Below are positions 16,316-23,997 of a stretch of DNA of 38,671 nt, piece after piece (within the stretch, counting starts at the first letter, position 1; each line of letters starts with the position of its first letter). The position numbers were made by a program, and so were the translations under genes. A model generated the notes under the pieces. That model saw nothing but the letters and a program-made list of their open reading frames with translations. It made no database searches and was not told where the DNA came from. Origin of the DNA: Saccharofermentans sp. (lineage in GTDB: Bacteria; Bacillota; Clostridia; Saccharofermentanales; Saccharofermentanaceae); NCBI GenBank assembly GCA_016292145.1, contig JAEFBA010000015.1, positions 1 through 38,671 of the forward strand. The letters are read 5' to 3'.

Positions 16316-16371
16316 TATTTTTTTACAGAGTGTATTATTTAAGGTACGGAACTTCTCGTGGGGAGAACTTT

Positions 16372-17181
16372 ATGTACCAGAAGATCGCAATCGTAACCGG
16401 AGCTTCATCAGGCATAGGAAAGGCTTTTATCGGGCTTCTTGCAGGTGACAGCGGAGAATACTTCAAGACTCCTTTTGATGAGATATGGGCAATAGCAAGG
16501 CGTGAAGATGCACTCAATGAACTGGCTTCTTCCATAAAGGGAATCAGGATAGTTCCGGTCGTTGCAGACCTCTCAACCGATTCAGGCATCAAGACAGTTG
16601 AAGATAAGCTTAAGGCAGAAGAACCCAAAGTAGGGCTTCTCATTAATTCTGCCGGAATGGGCATCAAGGGTCCTATGGCAGATAAGCCCGCAAAAGCACT
16701 GGGAGATACTATCTCCATTAACTGCACGGCGTTAAGTGAGATGATAAATATCACGGTGCCTTACATGAAGCCTGAAGGAAATATACATTCCAAGATAATT
16801 AATATCGGTTCGTCGGCAGGCTTCCTGCCACAGCCAGGATTTGCCTGCTATGCGGCAAGCAAGTCCTATGTAATATCATTCTCCAGAGCCATGAGCTGTG
16901 AACTCAAGCCTAAAGGCATAGATGTACTTGTAGTCTGCCCGGGTCCCGTTGCGACTGATTTCCAGAGAAGGGCTACTGAAGGAAAGGAAGCAAATTTTAC
17001 AGATTGGCGTAAGAATTTTGTTGTCGACCCTGTTAAGCTTGCAAAAGCAACGCTTAAGGCGTCCATAAGGGGAAAGCGGATGATGTCATATCCGTTCTCA
17101 CAAAAATTACTGCACTTTGCCTCAAAGGCTTTTCCAATCTCCTGGATACTTGCTTTCGAGAGCGGAGCTGTAAAGGAATAA
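16372..17181 (+). CDS. Short-chain dehydrogenase/reductase
   Basis: A 269-residue classical SDR, an NAD(P)H-linked oxidoreductase. The cofactor motif TGASSGIG is at 9-16, NSAGMG follows in the middle, and the catalytic set is Ser147, Tyr160 and Lys164 (YAASK). Length and motif spacing are normal. I chose the ATG at 16372 because GGGGAG is just upstream and the Rossmann motif begins at once; an earlier in-frame ATG at 16330 would add 14 residues without support. It follows the radical SAM gene by 56 bases and precedes an SCP2-like gene by 23 bases. SDR plus SCP2-like partners may act on a lipid or another hydrophobic substrate, but the substrate cannot be read from the sequence. Confidence 0.93.
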   Translation: MYQKIAIVTGASSGIGKAFIGLLAGDSGEYFKTPFDEIWAIARREDALNELASSIKGIRIVPVVADLSTDSGIKTVEDKLKAEEPKVGLLINSAGMGIKGPMADKPAKALGDTISINCTALSEMINITVPYMKPEGNIHSKIINIGSSAGFLPQPGFACYAASKSYVISFSRAMSCELKPKGIDVLVVCPGPVATDFQRRATEGKEANFTDWRKNFVVDPVKLAKATLKASIRGKRMMSYPFSQKLLHFASKAFPISWILAFESGAVKE

Positions 17182-17204
17182 TATATTTAAAGGAGTGATC
17201 TAAT

Positions 17205-17540
17205 ATGCAAAAGAAGGTTGAACCCAGATTCGGCAGCATCTTTAAGGCAGTTGAAGAAAAGGCGAAAAAGGTATCTTTTCTTCAGGACACGGCTACCCAG
17301 ATTACATTGAACGGCAACTTAGATAATCTTCCGTTATATGTAAAGGTCGAAGACGGCATTGCAGAAGTAGCTCCTTACGAATACATCAATGCACCTTTCT
17401 ATATCGATGCGGATGCTGAGACATTCGCAGCCGTATTAAGCGGTAATAAGGATTTTGTAGTAGCAGTATCCCAGGGCAGCATTACCATAAACGGTGACGC
17501 GGCTCAGGCAGTGGTATTCTGCAAGACGATGTTCGGCTGA
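17205..17540 (+). CDS. SCP2-like (sterol carrier protein 2 fold) small protein
   Basis: A 111-residue protein resembling the SCP2 lipid-binding fold: a beta-rich middle (TQITLNGNLDNLPLYVKVEDG), an acidic helix (IDADAETFAAVLSGNKDF) and the closing GSITINGDAAQAVVFCKTMFG. The Asp/Glu-x-x-x-Leu-x-Gly and late I-x-G-D pattern is the usual SCP2 signature. AGGAG lies about 10 bases before the ATG. It probably shares a transcript with the dehydrogenase 23 bases upstream. Lipid or hydrophobic ligand binding is a family-based inference. Confidence 0.72.
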   Translation: MQKKVEPRFGSIFKAVEEKAKKVSFLQDTATQITLNGNLDNLPLYVKVEDGIAEVAPYEYINAPFYIDADAETFAAVLSGNKDFVVAVSQGSITINGDAAQAVVFCKTMFG

Positions 17541-17570
17541 CCTCTGATTAAAATACTATTCACAAGTTGT

Positions 17571-17595
17571 TTAGGCTTTCGTACCCGGTGCCTAA
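17571..17595. promoter_or_regulatory. Inverted repeat in the spacer before the esterase-like gene
   Basis: TTAGGC (17571-17576) and GCCTAA (17590-17595) form a 6-bp inverted repeat in the 143-base spacer between the SCP2-like and SASA-like genes. TATAAT follows at 17605-17610, but no -35 fits it. The spacer may hold a promoter with a control site, or a weak terminator of the upstream genes. Confidence 0.25.
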
Positions 17596-17683
17596 CAGTT
17601 TCTTTATAATCGTCCGTTATACTCTGATTACGATGAACAACCTTGTGAGCATTTTCTTTGATAATTTGATAAAATAAAAAGGT

Positions 17684-19261
17684 ATGGCAATTACACTTAA
17701 CGGCATTTTTAAAGATAAGATGGTATTCCAGTGGGGCGCTGAGCTTCGTGTGTTTGGCTATTCTGATAAGACCTGTGTAATCAGGGCATCTCTCTACAAG
17801 AACGGAGAAGAGGTCTCTACAGGCACTTGCGGAACCGAGCAGGACGGAAGCTTCCTTATCTGTCTTGAGCCGGTCGACGAGCCGGGCGGTCCTTATGAGA
17901 TCAAGGTCTTCGAGAATGACCTGGAAGTCAAGAAGCTCGTTGATGTATATGCAGGCGAGGTATGGCTCGCAGCCGGCGGCGGCAACATGGATTACCCGCT
18001 TACCAGATCTGAATTTGCCAAGTTCATTATCCCTAAGATCGGAAAGACTGAGATCAGATTCTACAGAGTACCTGTTTTCGGCCATTTGAGCGAGAGACAG
18101 GCACAGGCTGAGGCTGAGACACAGTGGATCGATATAGACAGCGAGACAGCAGGGCAGATGAGTGCCGTTGCTTTCTATTTCGCAAGAGAGCTCGAATCCA
18201 GACTTGATGCCAAGATCGGTATCATCCAGTGCTGCTCCACGAGAGCCACCATCGATAACTGGCAGAGCGTGGAATCACTGCTCTCTACCAAAGAGGGAAG
18301 ACAGTATATCAAGGATTTCGACGACGCGGCTTCCGAGCTCACGCCGGAGGAATTCGACAAGGCTGATGCCGAGTTCGAAGAAAGATACGCTGAATACAAT
18401 AAAGTGCTCAATGAGGCACTTAAGGAGAACCCTTATCTCACATATCCTGAAGCAGATATCAAGTTCGGACCTGCACCGTGGCCGGCACCTGTCGGACATA
18501 AGTCACCGAGACGTCCGGGCGCTGCTTTCGAGTGCATGATCTTAAGGATCGCTCCTTATACTTTGCGCGGCGTCATCTTCTATCAGGGTGAGGCAGATAC
18601 AGACGGACACCAGTCTGAGTACGGACATGTTTTCGAGACCATGATCAAGGAATGGCGTGACGTATTCTTTGACGACCAGCTGCCGTTTATCTTCTGTCAG
18701 CTCCCTATGTATATTTCAAAAGATCGTAAATACATGGGCTTCGACGATATGTCATGGCCGCTCCTGCGCGAGCAGCAGCAGATCGTGGCGATCGATATGC
18801 CCAATGTTTATATGGCGGTAATAGTAGATTGCGGTGAGTTCAACAACCTGTTCCCTTCTGACAAGAAGACACCGGGTGACAGACTTGCCCTTCTTGCAGA
18901 GAAGTTCGTTTACGGATTCGAGAAGGTCGATGCCGTATCACCGTTCATCATCGATGCAAGAAGAGGCGAAGGCGTTGAGATCACCTTCGGAGGAGACTAC
19001 CTGCTCCTCAACCTTACGACCGGATTCGGACCTGACGATTCAGGCTTCGAAGTTGCGGGCGATGACGGCAAGTTCTATCCTGCAGAAGCTAATGTCGACT
19101 TCGACGGCAAGACGATATTGTTGTCCTGCCCTCTTGTCGAATTCCCTTCAAAGGTAAGATATGCATTTTTCTCATATGGTCCGACACCTCTGCACGCGCA
19201 GAACGGTCTTACTGCCACACCTTTCCAGGTAAGAATTGATAAGGATTTAGGCGGCGCATAA
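17684..19261 (+). CDS. Sialate-O-acetylesterase-fold protein lacking catalytic residues (likely pseudoenzyme)
   Basis: A 525-residue protein of the SASA/SGNH esterase family with no signal peptide. The family outline is clear: an N-terminal beta domain, GEVWLAAGGGNMDYPL, IGIIQCCSTRATIDNW, FYQGEAD (300-305) and PSDKKTPGDRLALLAEKFVYG. The key residues are changed. The nucleophile motif SGQSNM has become AGGGNM, so the serine position is Gly100. The Gly-Gly-Thr block is Arg-Ala-Thr. The catalytic Asp-x-His before Pro is Asn388-Leu389-Phe390. The QGE motif is kept. Hydrolysis by the usual mechanism therefore looks impossible, and the protein may bind a sugar, regulate, or use another chemistry. 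The reading frame is intact and well conserved, so it is not a decaying gene. Its stop overlaps the start of a CBS-domain gene (TAATG), so the two are made together. Confidence 0.85.
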   Translation: MAITLNGIFKDKMVFQWGAELRVFGYSDKTCVIRASLYKNGEEVSTGTCGTEQDGSFLICLEPVDEPGGPYEIKVFENDLEVKKLVDVYAGEVWLAAGGGNMDYPLTRSEFAKFIIPKIGKTEIRFYRVPVFGHLSERQAQAEAETQWIDIDSETAGQMSAVAFYFARELESRLDAKIGIIQCCSTRATIDNWQSVESLLSTKEGRQYIKDFDDAASELTPEEFDKADAEFEERYAEYNKVLNEALKENPYLTYPEADIKFGPAPWPAPVGHKSPRRPGAAFECMILRIAPYTLRGVIFYQGEADTDGHQSEYGHVFETMIKEWRDVFFDDQLPFIFCQLPMYISKDRKYMGFDDMSWPLLREQQQIVAIDMPNVYMAVIVDCGEFNNLFPSDKKTPGDRLALLAEKFVYGFEKVDAVSPFIIDARRGEGVEITFGGDYLLLNLTTGFGPDDSGFEVAGDDGKFYPAEANVDFDGKTILLSCPLVEFPSKVRYAFFSYGPTPLHAQNGLTATPFQVRIDKDLGGA

Positions 19262-19692
19262 TGAATATTGCTTTTTTCACCAGACCCAAGCAGGAGATCA
19301 CATATCTTTATAACGACATAACTGTTGACCAGGCATTAGAGAAGATGCACAGCACCTCTTATGCAGCAGTGCCTGTCATCGACAGGGAAGGCCACTACGT
19401 CGGAACCGTAAGCGAAGGTGACCTTCTGTGGTTCATCGTAAAAGGCGAGGGCGGAGAGCCCCACACGATGGCGATCGAGAGCTTAAAGCAGTTTAAGCTT
19501 TCCGACGTTAACCTCAACAAATACAAGTACAGACCGGTCCTGATCACCCAGTCTGTAGAAGAACTCATTACCAAGACCATGGATTCAAACTTCGTGCCGA
19601 TCACCGATGACAGGGGAATGTTCATAGGGATCGTAACAAGAAGGTCGATCATAAAACATTATTATGAGAAAAACATACTGCCGCAGGAATGA
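19261..19692 (+). CDS. Two-CBS-domain protein
   Basis: A 143-residue protein made of a CBS pair. The first domain has ITVDQALEKMHSTSYAAVPVIDREGHYVGTVSEGDLL and the second VEELITKTMDSNFVPITDDRGMFIGIVTRRSII, both with the usual beta-alpha-beta pattern and a [ST]-x-x-D/R ending that contacts nucleotides. CBS pairs normally bind adenine nucleotides and control a partner. The ATG overlaps the stop of the SASA-like pseudoenzyme by one base, so the partner may be that protein. The ligand is unknown. Confidence 0.92.
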   Translation: MNIAFFTRPKQEITYLYNDITVDQALEKMHSTSYAAVPVIDREGHYVGTVSEGDLLWFIVKGEGGEPHTMAIESLKQFKLSDVNLNKYKYRPVLITQSVEELITKTMDSNFVPITDDRGMFIGIVTRRSIIKHYYEKNILPQE

Positions 19693-19703
19693 TGCGGCAG
19701 TAT
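19670..19703 (-). terminator. Terminator hairpin between converging genes
   Basis: An 11-bp perfect stem (ATACTGCCGCA at 19675-19685 with TGCGGCAGTAT at 19693-19703) has a 7-base loop. On the minus strand it is followed by GTTTTTC, fitting a terminator for the membrane protein gene at 19734. It overlaps the CBS gene's stop codon and probably also serves the plus strand, where the T-tract is weaker. Confidence 0.72.
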
Positions 19704-19733
19704 TCATTTGGGCTTATTTAATTACTCTTTGCG

Positions 19734-21107
19734 TCAGACGGGTTCTGCCGCAGCCTTTTTGTGCTTCATCCTGCGCTTAAGCTTTTTGTTCTCCTTGATC
19801 TCCTGCTTGACGGGCTCGAAATCCTTAAGATCCAAAAGCTCAGACAGCATTTCCGTCTCAGGCTTATATCTTGTCGACATGACGGCTTCGAACCTCCTGT
19901 CTTCCGTGCGGATCTTCAGAAATCTCGCGTAGCTCTCAAGATAGAACGGCTTGCCCTCGTGCTGTGTCCTTAAGTCAGCCCAGGATATGATGTAAGGCTT
20001 TCTTATAAGGCGCTTGTAAACGATATCGAGCTTATCGCCCTCCTTGATGAGCCATACTCTCGAACGCTTGGGGAGCCTGCCTATTCCGTGGAAAGTATAG
20101 ACTGACATGCAGAGCTCCATGCCGGGATAGAGTTTTTTAAGCTTTCTCGGAACGTGCTTCTCGATCTTCGGGATCTCATCATTTCTCTTGAAGATCTTCC
20201 GCAAGATCGTGAAAACATAGACGTCTTTGTAGTACTGCGAATTCCTCTTAAGTATCCTGAACAGGAACAATCCGGCGACCGCAAGGTGGATGCTGATGAT
20301 GAAGCTTATGACGGGTGCGAAAATCTGGAGCACCAGCAATAACGCGTGGATGAGTGCCTTAATGATCTGCCAGATAAGGCTCGTTCCCTTCATGGGGAAA
20401 GCGGCAACTATGACTTCCCAGTTGTCGACGCATGAATAGATGCAGTAATAGAAGACCGTTATGGCGATTACCGTGATGCCTGCAAGGATGTAGGTTCCGG
20501 GACCGTGAGTTCCTGCCGGAGCATTACTCAAGAACCCTGCAGAGCGTGTCAGTGCAGCACCCTTTATTACCGGAGGATCTGCTTCAAGAGCGTCGTTGGT
20601 TACAAAGGGCAGAAGCGAGATCGATACTGTGCAGATATAGCCGATCAGCTTATCGAGCTTATCGATCGTCTCTTCAGATACGAATTTGGATTCTGCAAAT
20701 GAGTGGATGATGATAAGAGCCGCCGCGATCAGTGTAAGGAAAACTGCCGCATAGGGATTGGCTATGGGGAGCTTTCCGACTTCTCTTAAGATCGGCACGC
20801 CGTTTAAGAAATCGGCGATGCTGCAAAGGACCGCAGAATCAGGCTGATAAATGGCGGCATTTTCAATGGCTCCAAGGATCGCCAGCACAGCCATGGTGGC
20901 TGACGGGTTGATCGATGCCGTTACTGCCGTTGAGAATGCACCTGCATAAAATGCCAGGTCTGTTGCAAAATGTGAAGCGTCAGCTTCAGCTGACATCCCG
21001 GTGCCTGCTGCCAGGCTTACCATCGGGATCAGGATAAGGCACATAAGGCAGACAAGTGCCCCTGTGGCCCTCCTTAAATGAGCATGGTTATTTTCTAAAA
21101 GGCGCAT
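19734..21107 (-). CDS. Exported multi-TM protein of unknown function
   Basis: A 457-residue membrane protein. Residues 1-35 look like a signal or first TM (RRATGALVCLMCLILIPMVSLAAG). Several more hydrophobic helices follow up to about residue 290, and the last ~165 residues are basic and soluble (from RILKRNSQYYKDVYVF to the Lys-rich end KENKKLKRRMKHKKAAAEPV). The stretch AGAFSTAVTASINPSATMAVLAILGAI followed by an EETIDKLDKLIGYI segment has the feel of DUF4126-type membrane proteins, but this is a weak match. AGGAGGGG lies 8 bases before the ATG. A -10 element stands about 70 bases upstream. It lies between the envelope-polymer cluster and a terminator. I do not assign a function. Confidence 0.75.
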   Translation of the reverse strand: MRLLENNHAHLRRATGALVCLMCLILIPMVSLAAGTGMSAEADASHFATDLAFYAGAFSTAVTASINPSATMAVLAILGAIENAAIYQPDSAVLCSIADFLNGVPILREVGKLPIANPYAAVFLTLIAAALIIIHSFAESKFVSEETIDKLDKLIGYICTVSISLLPFVTNDALEADPPVIKGAALTRSAGFLSNAPAGTHGPGTYILAGITVIAITVFYYCIYSCVDNWEVIVAAFPMKGTSLIWQIIKALIHALLLVLQIFAPVISFIISIHLAVAGLFLFRILKRNSQYYKDVYVFTILRKIFKRNDEIPKIEKHVPRKLKKLYPGMELCMSVYTFHGIGRLPKRSRVWLIKEGDKLDIVYKRLIRKPYIISWADLRTQHEGKPFYLESYARFLKIRTEDRRFEAVMSTRYKPETEMLSELLDLKDFEPVKQEIKENKKLKRRMKHKKAAAEPV

Positions 21108-21147
21108 GTTTGTGTCCCCTCCTTATTCCAAGCAATAGCGTCCTTAG

Positions 21148-21170
21148 AGCATTCGAATTTGCTGAATGCT
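21148..21170 (-). promoter_or_regulatory. Inverted repeat in the leader of the 19734-21107 gene
   Basis: AGCATTC (21148-21154) and GAATGCT (21164-21170) form a 7-bp inverted repeat with a 9-base loop, just downstream (in transcript sense) of the -10 element at 21179-21184. It could be an operator or an RNA stem. Confidence 0.35.
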
Positions 21171-21178
21171 GTCCTTAT

Positions 21179-21184
21179 ATTATA
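21179..21184 (-). promoter_or_regulatory. -10 element for the 19734-21107 gene
   Basis: TATAAT on the minus strand, 72 bases before the ATG. No clear -35 is present, so support is moderate. Confidence 0.4.
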
Positions 21185-21228
21185 CACCGACTAAAGTTTT
21201 CGCATTTTTGGAAAGGGTTACAGGCCGG

Positions 21229-23994
21229 TTAAGGGAGCTTCTCACCGACGTATTTCCAGTTCTCAGGGACGTGCGGATCGCCGTCTAATCTGTACCATTT
21301 GCCGTGTTCGAAGGTGTTGCCCGAATTGTCGGCAGCACTGATGAAATCCGTATAGTAGATATATCTGATTCCGAATTTGGGATCGGAATTTATAGGGTTC
21401 CCGGTGAAGGGGTTGGCCGGATCGTTTATGAGACCATTTGTCGCAATGACGGGAGTATCCGCATTGGTCATGGATTCCTGACTGACACTAAAGCCCTTGC
21501 TGTTAAAGTCTTTGACCATCAGCAGAGGGAAATAGAATTCCATATCCTGGCCTTCACAGGTGATGTCAAACTGCCCGAGTCCTCTTGCGTGGTCGGATAC
21601 GAGAATGATCCTCGTGTTGTCCCAGACACCTTGTTTGCGCAGATAATCGAACCACTTGCCGAGCTGGATGAAGGTGGCCATATTAGCGTGATAGTGAATG
21701 ACGGGATACTGTTCGCTCATGTTCATCGTCACGCCGTCTACCGTATATCTGGACTCCATGTCAACATCGTAAGCGGTGTTGTCGACATAGTATTGCGGAA
21801 CATAATCAGGCTGTTGGAGAAGGCAGGCAGAGTGGGTCGTATCGTTGGCCATCATGAGGAAATTGTTCTCTGTGCCGTCCGATATGGAGGTCATCTCATC
21901 CAGGTTCAAGAGAACGGCATAGCATTCGATGAATGACTTAAGGTAGCCCTTGCTCTTGGAGATGCCGGACACGTACTGGATAAGGGATGAAGCAGTTACC
22001 GCACCTTCAGAACCGTCCGTTTTGAGGTCTGATTCGTTGTAAAGACCGCCGTTATAGAGGGTCTCCTGCAGGATAACGGGAGCTGACTTCATCAGCGAGA
22101 AGCAGAAGAGATTGCGGTTGAGCGTGCTCTTCAAACGGTCAGAACCCGTATCGTCCGTATTATCCGAGAAAATGCTGTATTTGCCTTCTGCAAGATAGCA
22201 GTTGATGTCGGGGTAATCGTCATAAATGGAAAGATCGGGGATCTCCTGGTAGTTGGCATAAGAAGGGTCTATTACCGTAACGTTATAGCCGTTCTTGCCG
22301 AACAGGACAGGCATTACCTTCAGTGCCTCATTATGCTTGTCTCTAAGCGATTCATTAGCTCTCTCATTGAGCTTTTGCGGAGTATATTCATAGCCGCCGT
22401 ATAAAGCGGGCGAGCCTACGATCGTGGACTGGCCGAATGAATTAGTGTTCGGGTAGTAGGTAAAGCCGTCAAACTGATCCTTCAATTCAGGCTTCTCATT
22501 GAAGATATAGGGAATCTGAAGGCCTTCAGAACGGTCTAACATCAGCACGATGACATTTTTGCCGTTCCTGCTTAAAGGGATCACAGGCATCTCTGAAGCT
22601 TCGGTGCGGCCGGAATACTCTTTGTAGTTATCTATTATCGCAACAGAATTAAATGCACCGATCACGATAACGGTCATTATTCCGATGATAAGCACGGTCT
22701 TGGCGATCTTACGGAGCTTGATCACGACAGCTGCGAATAATACGGTTACAGCCAGAACGGCAATGATATTAAGTGCATAGTCAGATACACCGAACACCGG
22801 CGCCTTGTCGTATTGCAGCGCCCAGTTCATGGTTCCGAGCTTCGTGCCGAACAGCATATAGTCGATGACAGATATTCCGCAGCAGATCCACATTGCCTTG
22901 GAGAATACGGATTTGGCCTTGTCGCTCATAAAGAAATAGAAGATGCTTCCCCAGAGGACGAAACTTCCGATTGCCAGAACGCCTGAATTAACTATGTAGA
23001 GGAACGGGTTATAGGGATTTACCACATCGATAAATTCCTGCGGCGAATCGTTTATTACCGCCGAAGGAATAAGGACACCGGATATCAGCGCCATCAGCAC
23101 AGCGCTCGAAAAGAACAGCCCGTAATCTTTCTTTCCTGCGGTAACGATACCTGATATCTTCTTGAAACTGATCTTAAGAGATACGAGCGGCAGGATAAGA
23201 AGGAGCACGCCAATCCACAGAAGTATCTTCTGCCTTAAGTCCAGACCTTCCTTTACAAAGGTCATTATTGTTATTCCTATGCCCGCGACCGCGAAAAGGA
23301 TATATACGGCTTTTCTTGGATTCTTGAGCTTATAGAAAATGTTCTTAACAAGTGAGAACACGTTGTTTAAGAGCCAGTAGAAAACAAGGCCTGAAGGTGA
23401 ATGGTAGAGCAGTACGAGGAATACCAGCGCAAGACCATAGACCTGTATCTTCGACTTAAGGGGGTGTCCCTTGGTGTAGATGATTCCTGAGACAATGTTA
23501 ATGAGTGTCATCAGGATAGGAAGGATATTAACGGGAAAGCTCCCTATCATGAAGGTGGCATCTTCTTTGCCTAAGTCGGAAATAAATCCGAACGACATGC
23601 CCTGAAGACACTGCATTCTTGATAACAATCTGTATGCGGCAATGAAGAACGGAATCTGAAGGAGCAGTGATACTGAACTCTTCAGCTGGTAGATAGGCTT
23701 ATAGTGATTGATGCGATAGTATTCCTGGATCATGAAGAAGCGCTCGTCACCTTTGAAGGTGCTCTTGATGCGCTTGAGCCTGGGAGCCATCTTGGCCTGG
23801 ATGTCGCGCTCTTCAGCCTGAAGCTCGTCGGCACGTTTATAAAGAGGCAATACCAGGAAGTTGAATGCGAGGCTTAAGAATATGATCGACAGACCGGGAT
23901 TACCGATGATCCTGTTGGCAATCGTGAATACGACTTCGAAGAGAAGCTCAAGAGGAGAGAGTATTAACGTGTAAAGTACAGATAAAAAAGACAT
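21229..23994 (-). CDS. YidC-like domain fused to alkaline-phosphatase/sulfatase-superfamily domain (copy 1)
   Basis: A 921-residue membrane protein. Residues 1 to about 235 are YidC/Oxa1-like (IIGNPGLSIIFLSLAFNFLVLPL, a coiled KRADELQAEERDIQAK loop, PFFIAAYRLLSRM, and a C-terminal SPSGLVFYWLLNNVFSLVKN). At the place of the groove arginine (VRLxLFPL in YidC) there is Asn45. More TM helices fill about 240-470. The C-terminal half is of the phosphoethanolamine/phosphoglycerol transferase type: NVIVLMLDRSEG with metal ligand Asp487, likely nucleophile Thr524 in FGQSTIVGSPAL, His721 in NDTTHS, and Asp801-His802 in ILVSDHARG. It starts 3 bases after the CDP-glycerol transferase gene with a poor ribosome binding site, so translation is probably coupled. 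Moving a phosphoglycerol-like group onto an envelope polymer or lipid is inferred from the neighbours. Confidence 0.85.
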   Translation of the reverse strand: MSFLSVLYTLILSPLELLFEVVFTIANRIIGNPGLSIIFLSLAFNFLVLPLYKRADELQAEERDIQAKMAPRLKRIKSTFKGDERFFMIQEYYRINHYKPIYQLKSSVSLLLQIPFFIAAYRLLSRMQCLQGMSFGFISDLGKEDATFMIGSFPVNILPILMTLINIVSGIIYTKGHPLKSKIQVYGLALVFLVLLYHSPSGLVFYWLLNNVFSLVKNIFYKLKNPRKAVYILFAVAGIGITIMTFVKEGLDLRQKILLWIGVLLLILPLVSLKISFKKISGIVTAGKKDYGLFFSSAVLMALISGVLIPSAVINDSPQEFIDVVNPYNPFLYIVNSGVLAIGSFVLWGSIFYFFMSDKAKSVFSKAMWICCGISVIDYMLFGTKLGTMNWALQYDKAPVFGVSDYALNIIAVLAVTVLFAAVVIKLRKIAKTVLIIGIMTVIVIGAFNSVAIIDNYKEYSGRTEASEMPVIPLSRNGKNVIVLMLDRSEGLQIPYIFNEKPELKDQFDGFTYYPNTNSFGQSTIVGSPALYGGYEYTPQKLNERANESLRDKHNEALKVMPVLFGKNGYNVTVIDPSYANYQEIPDLSIYDDYPDINCYLAEGKYSIFSDNTDDTGSDRLKSTLNRNLFCFSLMKSAPVILQETLYNGGLYNESDLKTDGSEGAVTASSLIQYVSGISKSKGYLKSFIECYAVLLNLDEMTSISDGTENNFLMMANDTTHSACLLQQPDYVPQYYVDNTAYDVDMESRYTVDGVTMNMSEQYPVIHYHANMATFIQLGKWFDYLRKQGVWDNTRIILVSDHARGLGQFDITCEGQDMEFYFPLLMVKDFNSKGFSVSQESMTNADTPVIATNGLINDPANPFTGNPINSDPKFGIRYIYYTDFISAADNSGNTFEHGKWYRLDGDPHVPENWKYVGEKLP
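23182..23960 (-). repeat. Near-identical DNA block shared with 27352-28130
   Basis: About 780 bp encoding the YidC-like domain and the next helices match the second copy at a constant offset of 4170 bases. Differences are few and mostly silent. Identity falls off sharply at the side encoding residue ~270 onward, and also in the first ~30 bases of the genes. This fits recent gene conversion. Confidence 0.88.
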
Positions 23995-23997
23995 CGG

